From NCBI RefSeq assembly GCF_937877005.1, contig NZ_CALEFV010000049.1, positions 1 to 33,202 of the forward strand: a DNA stretch of 33,202 nucleotides, in the 5' to 3' direction. The notes under the pieces were generated by a model. The model was not told where the DNA came from. It saw only the letters and a list, made by a program, of their open reading frames with translations, and ran no database searches. The translations under genes were made by a program, and so were the position numbers. The stretch's first letter is position 1, and the number at the start of each line of letters is the position of its first letter. Origin of the DNA: an uncultured Fibrobacter sp. (GTDB lineage: Bacteria > Fibrobacterota > Fibrobacteria > Fibrobacterales > Fibrobacteraceae). This document shows, in pieces, positions 1 to 7,772 of the stretch.

Positions 1-486
1 GAGGCAACTCGCGAGCTCATGGGCTATGTACGTAGCAACCGTCTTGAAATCTGGGAAGACCAGCCGACCTTCGACAACAAGGAACTACTTGCGACACTGA
101 AGGAAGAAGTTAAGGAGCATCCAAATCTAGTCGTCATCGTTGATGGCCTCGACCACTTGAAGGTCTCTGACCACGAAGATCTTTCCGACATTCACGAGCG
201 TCGCTCTGCAGTCATCCTTGACCTGTACAAGGCGCTAGACATTCCGCTATTCCTTGGTGGAGAACTAATCGATTCCGAACAAGGCCTGATTGGTCCCAGG
301 GCTTACCTGCGCGATTCTGACGCTATCTACTGGCTTGAATCCAAGGGCGGGAACCTGTTCCTGAATGTCGACTCCAAACGACTAGGCAACAATCAACTGT
401 ACCAAGGAACGCTTTCCATCGACGCCCTGTCCAACAGGATGCAGGAAGAGACAGCCGCTCCGGACGCTCCCGCACAGTATCTCTAA
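1..486 (+). CDS. DnaB/RecA-like ATPase domain protein, C-terminal part (5' end outside window)
   Basis: The frame is open from base 1 with no need for the ATG at 19, so this is the 3' part of a longer gene. The visible 161 residues resemble the second half of a DnaB-type helicase or KaiC-like RecA fold. There is a Walker B-like strand (VVIVDGLDHL), then a helix and strand like the DnaB 'alternative partner' segment (LYKALDIPLFLGGEL), then LRDSDAIYWLE, which matches the DnaB region where the intersubunit arginine and 'R.S..IEQDAD' motif lie, and a late SKRLGNNQ segment comparable to the NRNG loop. The Walker A part would be upstream and cannot be seen. The stop overlaps the next ATG by one base (TAATG), so translation is coupled to a glycosyltransferase, an odd partner for a replicative helicase. 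It is therefore more likely a divergent RecA-fold ATPase than replicative DnaB. Function unknown. Confidence 0.62.
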   Translation, partial: EATRELMGYVRSNRLEIWEDQPTFDNKELLATLKEEVKEHPNLVVIVDGLDHLKVSDHEDLSDIHERRSAVILDLYKALDIPLFLGGELIDSEQGLIGPRAYLRDSDAIYWLESKGGNLFLNVDSKRLGNNQLYQGTLSIDALSNRMQEETAAPDAPAQYL

Positions 487-1691
487 TGTTCACGATCGTC
501 GATTTCAATAACTTCTGGAGCCCCTCAGGAGGGGGCGTCCGTCGCTATCATTTGCAAAAAATGGCCTTTTACGAAAAGGCACGAGAAAGAGATCCAAACG
601 ATTCAGTTGTATCCGTATTCGTAATGCCGGATTCGAAGACTTTTACGGAAGTCCGCAGCGAAAGCCTCATTATCGAACATGTAGAAGCCTTCCGTTTTCC
701 CGGAAAATGGGAATACCGCTTTATGTGGCACCCTTCCCAGATAAGACCCGTGCTCGAAAAGTACAAACCTCAAGTCATCGAAGTCGGTTCTCCCTACATA
801 CTACCAACCATCGTGCGACACGTAGCCCGCAAAATTGTGCCGGATGCAGTCCTCCTAAGTTTCTGGCACGCGGATTTTCCTGTGACCTATGTACAGCGTC
901 CCATTGCAAACAAGTTCGGCAAGGCGCTCGGAGTTATCGGAAAGAAACTCGCATTCTGGTACGCAAGGCAGGAATTCAGGCATTATGACGGCATCCAAGT
1001 CTCATGCAACGAAGTATTGCAGCGTCTCGAACGTAACAGGCTTCCCCATTCGCACTGGATTCCGCTGGGCTGCGACATCGAAATGTTCTCGCCGCAAAAG
1101 CGCGATGAGGAACTGGTCAAAAAGCTGAAGGACGGCAACCCCGACAGGCTCACAATATTTTTTCCACATCGTTTCTGCGAAGAGAAGGGCATCGAACTCT
1201 TACTCGGAGCCTATCCGCTACTGACCGAGAAACTCGGCGCAGAACCGACGCTTGTTTTTGCAGGAACAGGGCCCTATCTGCCACAAGTCGAAGATGCCGT
1301 CAAGAAGTTTTCGCATGTGCAATACGCAGGATTCATCACTTCGATCGATGAAATGGCGCGACATTACGCAAGTGTCGACATCGGGCTAGCTCTTTCGGGC
1401 TGGGAAACCTTCGGGCTATCCATTCTTGAAAGCATGGCCTGCGGCAACGCACAGATCGGCGCCGCCACCGGCGCCGCGGCCGAACATGTCCGAAATTCCG
1501 AAGCCGGGTTCACGCTTGAAAACCGCACCCCGCAAGCACTCGCCGATGCCATCGTAAAACTTTACCACTCGGACCTTCGCCAAAAGAAGGCGAATGCGCG
1601 ACAGTACGCCGAAAAATTCAGCTGGACCGACTGTTTCAAGCGGCAGCTCGATCTTTACAAGCAACTTGAAAAGCAAAAGAGGAAATCATGA
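486..1691 (+). CDS. GT4-family glycosyltransferase (GT-B fold)
   Basis: A 401-residue GT-B glycosyltransferase. The N-terminal acceptor domain begins with a Gly-rich loop (SPSGGGVRRY, residues 12-21) typical of GT4 enzymes. The C-terminal donor domain starts near residue 222 (FFPHRFCEEKGIELLL) and carries the EX7E signature ETFGLSILE (Glu307 and Glu315) that binds the nucleotide sugar. No signal peptide or membrane helix is visible, so it probably works at the cytoplasmic face of the inner membrane, adding a sugar to a lipid or glycan acceptor; neither donor nor acceptor can be read from sequence. The start ATG shares one base with the stop of the upstream ATPase gene, and its own 3' end overlaps the next ORF by four bases, so the cluster is co-translated. 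The downstream LtaS-like gene supports a role in envelope glycoconjugates. Confidence 0.9.
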   Translation: MFTIVDFNNFWSPSGGGVRRYHLQKMAFYEKARERDPNDSVVSVFVMPDSKTFTEVRSESLIIEHVEAFRFPGKWEYRFMWHPSQIRPVLEKYKPQVIEVGSPYILPTIVRHVARKIVPDAVLLSFWHADFPVTYVQRPIANKFGKALGVIGKKLAFWYARQEFRHYDGIQVSCNEVLQRLERNRLPHSHWIPLGCDIEMFSPQKRDEELVKKLKDGNPDRLTIFFPHRFCEEKGIELLLGAYPLLTEKLGAEPTLVFAGTGPYLPQVEDAVKKFSHVQYAGFITSIDEMARHYASVDIGLALSGWETFGLSILESMACGNAQIGAATGAAAEHVRNSEAGFTLENRTPQALADAIVKLYHSDLRQKKANARQYAEKFSWTDCFKRQLDLYKQLEKQKRKS

Positions 1692-2005
1692 TTCGTCACA
1701 TCGTATTCTGGAAATTGAAAACCGAAGCCGAAGGTGCTTCTGCCAAGGAAAACGGCCAAAAGATGGTCGACGCATTCCATGCACTCGCAGGAAAGATTCC
1801 TGGACTCCTGAGCATCGAATCGGGTCTCAATTTCAACAAGACTGAACTCGGAAACGGAGACATGGAATACGACATCGCCCTCGACACGACATTCCACACC
1901 AAGGCGGCTCTCGACATATACCAGAATCATCCCGAGCACCTGGCCATCGTTTCGTTCGTAAAAAAAGTCGTAACCGAACGCCGCGCCGTTGACTTTGAAT
2001 TCTAG
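1688..2005 (+). CDS. Dabb (stress-responsive alpha/beta-barrel) domain protein
   Basis: A 105-residue protein that starts with MIRHIVFWKLK, the hallmark first strand of the Dabb family (dimeric alpha/beta barrel), followed by a helix (GQKMVDAFHALAGKIPGL), a second strand (LSIESGLNF) and the conserved late segment YQNHPEHLAIVSFVKKV containing the H-P-x-H motif. Length is normal for a single-domain member. Family members are small cytoplasmic dimers; some are plant stress proteins or polyketide/olivetolic acid cyclases, but most bacterial ones have no known reaction. The start codon overlaps the preceding glycosyltransferase by four bases (ATGA) and a GAGGA ribosome site lies just upstream, so it is part of the same operon. 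Its role there is unknown. Confidence 0.85.
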   Translation: MIRHIVFWKLKTEAEGASAKENGQKMVDAFHALAGKIPGLLSIESGLNFNKTELGNGDMEYDIALDTTFHTKAALDIYQNHPEHLAIVSFVKKVVTERRAVDFEF

Positions 2006-2011
2006 TACATA

Positions 2012-4012
2012 ATGAAACAGAAACTCGCGAATTTGCTCAAGGCTCTCGGCCGAAACCTAGCGCCGCTTCAAAACCTAGTCCTGATATCACTCGCGGCATG
2101 GGCCATGCACATCGTCCTGCGGGTGTTGCTCCTGTTCCGTAGCAACCCGTACGGATTCCCGTTCGTATCGAAACCAGACTGGTTCATCTTCCATGCCATC
2201 TGCATTGACTTTCTGTGGATTTGCAATGCGCTCGCGATATTTTTGATCGTTGGTGGAATTCTCTACCGTTTTTCTTCGGGAAAAACGATAATCGTCAAGA
2301 TGACGACCATTCTTTACGCGACATTCCATGGAGTGTTACTACCACTCACGCTTCTCGACAACGAAACGCAGAGATTTCTGGGCGGTCATCTGACCTTTGG
2401 TCTCGTGAATACCTATAAGGACACCTCTTCAATTATCGTATTCTACGACTATGTCGCCAACGACCTTTCCGTACCCTACCTGCAGTTCGTAATCCTTGTG
2501 GCAATGCTTCCGCTGACCTATGCATTCTACCGACTTTTATGCAAGTGGTACCGCCCGAACGAGGGTTTCTATTTGAGAAAGTCTGTTATTGTCATGGCAA
2601 TCTTCTACATAGCCTCGTACTCGTTCATCTACTTTATCTGGACGGGAAATGCACGCATGACGAAGCTGCGCCCCGTCGTATCGCTTATCTACAATGATCT
2701 GTTCGCTGCAGAAAGAGTGGCCGGACTTTCGGACGCCGATTTTGGCGCCTACCGTCTTACCTATCAAAATCTATGGCAAAAGGTGCAAGGAGACTCGCTC
2801 TGGCAGTTCTCCGATTCCGAAGAAGGCAACAGGCTTCCGCTGTACCGCATACCGACGCAAGCATTGCTACAAAGCGAAAAACTAAAGGTCCAGCGCGAGA
2901 AAAAGCCCAATTTTATCCTTGTGCTCATGGAATCGCAACGCGGGCTCAACATAGGCTACATGAATCCGCTGATTCAGCCCTCGCCAACACCCTTCATGGA
3001 CTCTCTAGCTGCACATTCTCATGTATGGACACGAATGCACACAAGCGGCGTGCCAACGACGGGCGGCGTACTTTCGACGCATCTCGGCATTCCTCACCAC
3101 ACTCGCCTTGCGCAAGCTACGGACCTGGCCCATGTGACATTGCCAAGCTTCGTGTCCGTTCTGACCGAAAACGGCTACAGCACGCACTATATGTCCGCCG
3201 CAGACCCCGCCTGGGACAATCTGGGCGTCTGGATGTCCAAATGGTACACAAAGCAGCATTACAGCCGCGAACGAGAAGACGACTCCACCTTCATGGACCA
3301 CGCCATTGAATATGTTCGCGATACGCTTTCCAAAAATGGCAAGCCCTTCCTCGCGACACTCATGACACGTTCCAACCACTACCCGTTCAATTTTGCTGCA
3401 GGCATGACCGACGAACAGAAAGCCAAACCTCTACAGGAACGCATCAACGTGACAATGGGTTACGCCGACAGACAGCTCGCCCGTTTCATCCGCGCAGTTG
3501 AAAACGAAGACTGGTACAAGAACACCTATGTAATCGTGATGGCCGATCATGGATTTCCCCTTGGCGAGAACGGCGTTTCCACCATGAACGGAGGCGGTTT
3601 TTCAAATATCAGCTGGATTCCCTTCTTTATCCACGGCGAAGGGCTGGATTACTCGCTAGACACGACAACAGCCGCCCAGATGGACATCGCCCCCACGATA
3701 CTTGAACTGGCCGGTTTCGCCGTTCCGAATATTTTCATGGGACATAACCTGCTACGCGAGGCAGATTCGACACAGGCTCCCCGCAAGGGCCTTTCCCTGG
3801 GCGCCTACTCCGGATATGCCGCTCTCGGAATGGACGGGAAACGCTTTGTCACGAAATACCCGAGCATGAACGAAACTTATCTATTTGCCGAAGGCGACCT
3901 GCACCAGGAAAAGGACATCTCCGCCGACTATCCAAGGGAGGCGGAGCGCCTGAAAACAATCATCGACACCCTGCTGAAAATTTCGGACTACAGCCTCGAA
4001 AAGGGACTATAG
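2012..4012 (+). CDS. LtaS-like membrane phosphotransferase (alkaline phosphatase superfamily), paralog 1
   Basis: A 666-residue protein with the architecture of lipoteichoic acid synthase and OpgB-type enzymes: five hydrophobic helices in the first 210 residues, a linker, then an extracytoplasmic sulfatase-fold domain. Metal and catalytic motifs are visible: a Glu in LMESQRG, the nucleophile Thr in GVPTTGGVLSTHLG (Thr349 or Thr350), SNHYPF, and MADHGFPLGE with the Asp-His metal pair. Family enzymes transfer phosphoglycerol, phosphoethanolamine or a related group from a phospholipid to a glycan or lipid outside the inner membrane. The substrate here is unknown; a Gram-negative host makes classical LTA unlikely. 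It starts six bases after the Dabb stop with no clear ribosome site, so it probably depends on translational coupling. Two paralogs lie at 13877-15889 and 15986-17923. Confidence 0.9.
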   Translation: MKQKLANLLKALGRNLAPLQNLVLISLAAWAMHIVLRVLLLFRSNPYGFPFVSKPDWFIFHAICIDFLWICNALAIFLIVGGILYRFSSGKTIIVKMTTILYATFHGVLLPLTLLDNETQRFLGGHLTFGLVNTYKDTSSIIVFYDYVANDLSVPYLQFVILVAMLPLTYAFYRLLCKWYRPNEGFYLRKSVIVMAIFYIASYSFIYFIWTGNARMTKLRPVVSLIYNDLFAAERVAGLSDADFGAYRLTYQNLWQKVQGDSLWQFSDSEEGNRLPLYRIPTQALLQSEKLKVQREKKPNFILVLMESQRGLNIGYMNPLIQPSPTPFMDSLAAHSHVWTRMHTSGVPTTGGVLSTHLGIPHHTRLAQATDLAHVTLPSFVSVLTENGYSTHYMSAADPAWDNLGVWMSKWYTKQHYSREREDDSTFMDHAIEYVRDTLSKNGKPFLATLMTRSNHYPFNFAAGMTDEQKAKPLQERINVTMGYADRQLARFIRAVENEDWYKNTYVIVMADHGFPLGENGVSTMNGGGFSNISWIPFFIHGEGLDYSLDTTTAAQMDIAPTILELAGFAVPNIFMGHNLLREADSTQAPRKGLSLGAYSGYAALGMDGKRFVTKYPSMNETYLFAEGDLHQEKDISADYPREAERLKTIIDTLLKISDYSLEKGL

Positions 4013-4053
4013 ATAGTTCATTTCTTTAAATGGGAATAACCCCTTGATACAGA

Positions 4054-4082
4054 AAAACCGATTGCGGCAGGCAATCGGTTTT
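4054..4082. terminator. Bidirectional intrinsic terminator between convergent genes
   Basis: A perfect 12-bp stem (AAAACCGATTGC / GCAATCGGTTTT) with a five-base loop GGCAG. It is flanked by T-rich sequence on both strands (TTTTAATTTTTT on +, GGTTTTTC on -). It lies between the convergent stops at 4012 and 4108 and can end both transcripts. Confidence 0.87.
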
Positions 4083-4107
4083 AATTTTTTAAGTCCTTCG
4101 GTTCGAA

Positions 4108-4848
4108 CTACTCGTCCATGTCGGCTTCGTCGATTTCGGCGTTGTGATAAACATCCTGGACATCGTCGTGATCTTCGAACTTGTCGATAAGCTTCAGGAG
4201 CTTCTGGGCATCTTCGTGACCGAGCTTCACCGGGTCGTTAGCGACGTAGGTGATTTCGGCACTCATCATTTCGATACCAGCTGCTTCGAGAGCCTTGGAA
4301 ACGGCGTCAAACGCTTCGGGGCTGGTGGAGATTTCATGCACGCCATCTTCGGTAGCCATATCTTCGGCACCGGCTTCGAGCACGAGGTCCATCACCTGGT
4401 CTTCCGGATACTTTTCAGCGTCAACAATAATCACACCCTTGTAGGTGAATGCCCAAGAAACGGAACCGGATTCGCCCATGGAGCCGTTGTTCTTGTTGAA
4501 GATGTTGCGGATTTCGGCAACAGTACGGACCTTGTTGTCGGTCAGGCACTGCACCATGATGGCAATGCCACCCGGGCCGCGTCCTTCGTACAGCGGTTCC
4601 GTCATTTCGGTACCGGAGTTGGCGCCCGTACCCTTGGCGATAGCGCTTTCAATGTTCTTGGTCGGAAGGCTCTGGCTCTTGGACTTGAGAATTGCAGCAC
4701 GCAGACGCGGGTTCGCATCCGGGTTTCCGCCGCCAAGCTTAGCAGCAATGGAGATTTCCTTGATCAACTTGTTCCAAGCCTTGGCGCGAGCAACGTCAGT
4801 CTTGGCTTTCTTGCGTTTGGTGGTGGCCCATTTGGAGTGACCGGACAT
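4108..4848 (-). CDS. yebC: YebC/PmpR family protein (translation factor / transcriptional regulator)
   Basis: A 246-residue protein that begins with the invariant family start MSGHSKWATTKRKKAKTD, followed by AKAWNKLIKEI, GGGNPDANPRLR and a Gly-rich GRGPGGIAIMV stretch; length is normal. The family was described as DNA-binding regulators (PmpR-like). More recent work also shows that members relieve ribosome stalling, for example at proline stretches. Which role holds here cannot be read from sequence. An AGAGG ribosome site lies seven bases before the ATG. It is the last gene of a leftward group with the tail-rich secreted protein (42-bp gap) and the phosphohexomutase, and its transcript ends at the shared hairpin at 4054-4082. 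Confidence 0.96.
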   Translation of the reverse strand: MSGHSKWATTKRKKAKTDVARAKAWNKLIKEISIAAKLGGGNPDANPRLRAAILKSKSQSLPTKNIESAIAKGTGANSGTEMTEPLYEGRGPGGIAIMVQCLTDNKVRTVAEIRNIFNKNNGSMGESGSVSWAFTYKGVIIVDAEKYPEDQVMDLVLEAGAEDMATEDGVHEISTSPEAFDAVSKALEAAGIEMMSAEITYVANDPVKLGHEDAQKLLKLIDKFEDHDDVQDVYHNAEIDEADMDE

Positions 4849-4890
4849 AGATTACCTCTAGTTGGATTTTTCGATATAATTAGAAATCTG

Positions 4891-5709
4891 CTATTTATAC
4901 TTCAACTGGCAGCGACGGCGTTCCTTGACCGAGAGGCTAGGATCGTCACATTCATCGGCGGCAGAAGCCTTTTTCTTTTTCTTCTTTTTCTTTTTGGGAG
5001 AATCGTCGTCGTCATCATCAACACGGCGCTTACGCTTGTTGATAGTGCCGTCGTCATCATCCGAAATAGTCTTTGCCTTCTTCTTTTTCGGGGCAACTTC
5101 TTCGTCTGCCTCGACACGGCGCTTACGACTGGTAATAGTACCATCGTTATCGTCCAAAGACTTACCGCTCTTCTTCTGCAGAGCGCGAAGCTTCGCCTTG
5201 TCAAGCGGATCGGCGGAGGCCTTGGTAATGGCCTTCTCGTACTTGCCGCCCCAGACATTACCAATAAGGGATCCCGATTCAAGAGCATCCTTCAAGATAC
5301 CCATAGCCCATTCATCATTGGCGGGCGGAAGCAACTTGAAGCGTAAGTTACGGATCTTGGTCGGTTCTTCCTCGAAATAGAGCATCATGTCGAAGAAGCC
5401 CACCTGATATTCCTTACCGTCGGAACCTGCCGCCGTAGAAGGAACATAAGCGAGCACGGCATAAACTTCTCCGTCGAAAAGCCCCGTAATCAATGCTTCC
5501 GGATCACCACCAGGAGCCTGGACTTCGCCATCGGCCTGGAAAGCCCACGGAGCGACATCCACCGTCATGCGGAACTTGTGATAGCCCTTTTCGACTTTTT
5601 TCAGCTTAAGAAGAGCCCCAGAAAAAGCCTGGAACTCGGGCTTAATCGAAGACTGCGCCGAACAAACGACAGCAAAAGCCAAAAAGAGAAAAGCGATAAG
5701 TTTTTTCAT
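4891..5709 (-). CDS. Secreted protein with alternating acidic/basic low-complexity tail
   Basis: A 272-residue protein with a clear Sec signal peptide (cleavage probably after CSA, residue 18). Residues 20-155 form a compact, ordinary-composition domain that I do not recognise. From about residue 186 the sequence becomes two copies of an imperfect module: a DDxDGTI core, a KRRV element, an acidic run and a Lys run (186-213 and 216-247). The second copy has six consecutive Asp (231-236) and nine consecutive Lys (239-247). A short C-terminal piece holds two Cys (254 and 267) that could form a disulfide. A strong GGGAGG site precedes the ATG, which lies 23 bases after the mutase stop, so the two are probably co-transcribed. 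Such a polyampholyte tail in an exported protein suggests binding to charged polymers or the cell wall; this is inference. No function can be assigned. Confidence 0.85.
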   Translation of the reverse strand: MKKLIAFLFLAFAVVCSAQSSIKPEFQAFSGALLKLKKVEKGYHKFRMTVDVAPWAFQADGEVQAPGGDPEALITGLFDGEVYAVLAYVPSTAAGSDGKEYQVGFFDMMLYFEEEPTKIRNLRFKLLPPANDEWAMGILKDALESGSLIGNVWGGKYEKAITKASADPLDKAKLRALQKKSGKSLDDNDGTITSRKRRVEADEEVAPKKKKAKTISDDDDGTINKRKRRVDDDDDDSPKKKKKKKKKASAADECDDPSLSVKERRRCQLKYK

Positions 5710-5732
5710 AGGAACCTCCCTTGAAAAGCTTA

Positions 5733-7346
5733 TTAATTCTTGAAGAACAGAGCCTTGGCAGCCTCGAACATCGGGTCCTTTTCATCCGGGTTGCGGCATT
5801 CCGTATAGATACGAACCTTCGGTTCGGTACCGGACGGACGCACCAGCATCCAGGAGTCGTCGTCGAAAATAATCTTCACGCCGTCGAGCGTGAGGAGCTG
5901 CTTCACGGTCTTTTCGTTGTTACCGACCATGACCTTTGCACCCGGCTTCGCGATATCAGCGATAGCATTCACCTTGGCCTTAAGCGGTTCGCCAACGAGG
6001 GACTTATCCACTTCAAAACCCGAACGGGTCGGATAGAAGCGGCCGTATTCTTCGTACAGGGCGTCGAGGTATTCGCCGAGGTTCTTGCCCGTCACCGCCA
6101 TGATTTCAAGAGCGATGAGGAGGCCGAACTGGGCATCCTTTTCGAGCGTGTTGTTGAGGCCCGAAATACCGTCAGATTCTTCGAACGCCACGAGAGCCTT
6201 CTGCTTCGCGTTGCGGGAAAGCCACGGGCGGAAGTTCTTGAAGCCCACCGGAGTTTCCATCACGGGCACGCCGAGCTTTTCGGCGATGATGTTCACAAAG
6301 TTGGAGGTCGCGACGGACTTGGCGACACAGCCCTGTTCCTTGCGCCAGGTAGCCATGTAATGGAAAGCGATAGCGCCGAACTGGTTCATGTCGATTTCGC
6401 GGGTGCCGTCATAGAAACGGATACGGTCGCCATCCGGGTCGAAGATGGCACCCAGGCGGAACCAGGACTTGCTTTCGTCCAACACCTTGCGAACCTTTTC
6501 GAGGTTCTTGCTGGACGGTTCCGGAGCGATACCGCCGAACAGGGAGTCGTCTTCGTTGCGGAGCGTAATGAGGCATTCCGGATTGTCGAGGAGAGCTGCC
6601 GGACGGCGACGGGTAGAACCGTGCACATGGTCGCAAACGAGGGTCAGGCGGCCCTTCTTGATGAAGTCCTTGATGCGGTCGAACTTGATGGTGCCCTGCT
6701 TGACCAGGAATTCCTTGTAAATCTTGAGGGAGTCGATGATTTCCCAGTCAACCTTGCCTACCGGTTCAAACTTCCAGGTGGCCATCATTTCGTTGCTGAG
6801 CTTGGTAATCACATTCGTGATTTCCGGACCGGCAGGACCGCCATCGGCCGGATTGAACTTGATGCCGTTGTAATGGCTCGGGTTGTGGCTCGGAGTCATG
6901 TTGATGGAGCAAGCGGCACCGAGCATCTCGATGCAGGCGCTGAATTCCGGAGTCGGCATTTCGCCACCGTAGTAGACCTTCACGCCGGCCTTCGCAAACT
7001 GGTCAGCCACGGCTTCGCAGAACTCGTGACCGAGCAGGCGGTTATCGTGGCCCACGACCACGCCGCGCTTCTGGAGTTCGGCAAAGTCCTTCACGCCGAG
7101 AGCTTCAAAAAGTTCAGGAGTTGCTTCCTTATAGAGGCGGACGATTGCCGCACCCACCACCTGGAGGTTGCGGAGCGTAAATTCGGAACCGATTTCGCCA
7201 CGCCAGCCAGAAGTACCAAAGCTCACCTTGGCGGGCTCCTGGGAGGTCAGTGCGACCTGCTTTACCTGTTCGACCAGGCCCATATCGGTAGCCGGGTTGA
7301 ATTCGGGGGACTGAATCTTTTTCCAAATCTGCGTAATGTTTTCCAT
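5733..7346 (-). CDS. Alpha-D-phosphohexomutase (phosphoglucomutase/phosphomannomutase)
   Basis: A 537-residue cytoplasmic enzyme with all four signature loops of the alpha-D-phosphohexomutase superfamily: active-site phosphoserine loop MTPSHNPSHYNG (Ser153), metal-binding loop DPDGDR (303-308), sugar-binding loop EESDG (389-393) and phosphate-binding loop RPSGTEP (503-509). It interconverts hexose 1- and 6-phosphates through a bisphosphate intermediate. Whether glucose, mannose or another sugar is preferred cannot be decided from these loops. The product would feed nucleotide-sugar synthesis for the glycosyltransferases in this window and glycogen-type metabolism (a branching enzyme lies at 26464). 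An AAGGA site precedes the ATG. A putative -10 (TAAATT) lies 30 bp upstream, next to a heptamer repeat array. Confidence 0.93.
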   Translation of the reverse strand: MENITQIWKKIQSPEFNPATDMGLVEQVKQVALTSQEPAKVSFGTSGWRGEIGSEFTLRNLQVVGAAIVRLYKEATPELFEALGVKDFAELQKRGVVVGHDNRLLGHEFCEAVADQFAKAGVKVYYGGEMPTPEFSACIEMLGAACSINMTPSHNPSHYNGIKFNPADGGPAGPEITNVITKLSNEMMATWKFEPVGKVDWEIIDSLKIYKEFLVKQGTIKFDRIKDFIKKGRLTLVCDHVHGSTRRRPAALLDNPECLITLRNEDDSLFGGIAPEPSSKNLEKVRKVLDESKSWFRLGAIFDPDGDRIRFYDGTREIDMNQFGAIAFHYMATWRKEQGCVAKSVATSNFVNIIAEKLGVPVMETPVGFKNFRPWLSRNAKQKALVAFEESDGISGLNNTLEKDAQFGLLIALEIMAVTGKNLGEYLDALYEEYGRFYPTRSGFEVDKSLVGEPLKAKVNAIADIAKPGAKVMVGNNEKTVKQLLTLDGVKIIFDDDSWMLVRPSGTEPKVRIYTECRNPDEKDPMFEAAKALFFKN

Positions 7347-7373
7347 AACGGTTCCTTTTAAGTTTTAACGCGG

Positions 7374-7381
7374 AAAATTTA
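7374..7381 (-). promoter_or_regulatory. Putative -10 box of the phosphohexomutase gene
   Basis: On the minus strand this reads TAAATTTT and predicts a leader of about 23 bases before the ATG, which has an AAGGA site. A canonical -35 position (7399-7404) would fall inside the heptamer array at 7389-7416, with no TTGACA-like hexamer there. Confidence 0.45.
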
Positions 7382-7388
7382 GAAAAAA

Positions 7389-7416
7389 GACGATAGACGA
7401 TAGACGATTGACGATA
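7389..7416. repeat. Four-copy 7-bp tandem repeat (GACGATA) upstream of pgm-like gene
   Basis: Four adjacent heptamers: GACGATA, GACGATA, GACGATT, GACGATA. The array ends 7 bp from the minus-strand -10 box at 7374-7381 and covers the -35 region. It resembles the short tandemly repeated heptamers known from some cyanobacterial genomes. Confidence 0.9.
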
Positions 7417-7481
7417 GAAAAAGAGGCGTGAGACGAGTTTTTTGAGGATTTAAAGGGGGAACACACCCCGTAAACGCCCCC

Positions 7482-7505
7482 ACAAAATCACATTACAGAT
7501 TTTGT
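7482..7505. promoter_or_regulatory. Perfect 8+8 palindrome with 8-bp centre, candidate operator
   Basis: ACAAAATC and GATTTTGT flank an 8-base centre ACATTACA. The right arm ends directly at a TAAATT box (7506-7511). Position and symmetry fit a dimeric regulator site. A weak RNA hairpin is the alternative; there is no T-run after it. Confidence 0.4.
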
Positions 7506-7517
7506 TAAATTACGGAT

Positions 7518-7661
7518 GTGAATCATTTTTTATACAAAGTATTCTTTTCCTTGATTTTCCTCTCAACATTCTGTTTTGCCCAAAACAAGCCCCCAGTAAA
7601 ACAGGAAGTCGATTTTGCCGCCTACTATAAACAACTGTACCAGTACAATCTGAACAAGTAG
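7518..7661 (+). CDS. Possible 47-aa exported peptide or remnant of a secreted-protein gene
   Basis: A GTG-started ORF whose first 22 residues form a textbook Sec signal peptide: a Lys near the N-terminus, a hydrophobic core (VFFSLIFLSTF) and cleavage after CFA before QNK. The rest is a short polar, Tyr-rich segment ending YQYNLNK. There is no good ribosome site, but a TAAATT box lies seven bases upstream, as in other probable leaderless starts here. A second open frame (7631-7720) continues beyond the stop and reads APIIDPINKTYGGAFALNF, so a one-base indel near 7650 would give a protein of about 67 residues. The ORF may be a live small gene, a recently frameshifted one, or chance; the signal peptide argues against chance. 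Confidence 0.33.
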   Translation: MNHFLYKVFFSLIFLSTFCFAQNKPPVKQEVDFAAYYKQLYQYNLNK

Positions 7662-7740
7662 CCCCAATTATAGACCCGATAAACAAAACTTACGGCGGAG
7701 CATTTGCTCTAAATTTCTGAAATAACCACAACAATTTACG

Positions 7741-7768
7741 GCCTACTGCCTACTGCCTATTGCCTACT
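7741..7768. repeat. Four-copy 7-bp tandem repeat (GCCTACT) at the dapA promoter
   Basis: Four adjacent heptamers: GCCTACT, GCCTACT, GCCTATT, GCCTACT. The last unit ends 4 bp before the TATATT box of dapA, so the array occupies the whole spacer and -35 region. As in the other array, copy three is the variant. Confidence 0.9.
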
Positions 7769-7772
7769 TTTA

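Noticed and set aside
4960..5010. Programmed -1 frameshift at the poly-Lys run of the secreted protein
   Set aside because: The AAA-AAG pairs are preceded by C or G in frame, not the A needed for a strong A-AAA-AAG slip. No downstream structure or useful alternative product is evident.
4144..5346. 400-codon open frame on + across yebC and the secreted protein gene
   Set aside because: Antisense to two well-supported genes, low-complexity translation and no family motif; a codon-bias shadow.
5721..7361. 546-codon open frame on + antisense to the phosphohexomutase
   Set aside because: The opposite strand encodes an enzyme with all four signature loops. The + frame is rich in His/Glu/Val/Phe from reverse-complement codon bias.
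7389..7768. CRISPR array
   Set aside because: Repeats are 7 bp and directly adjacent without spacers, and no cas genes are present.
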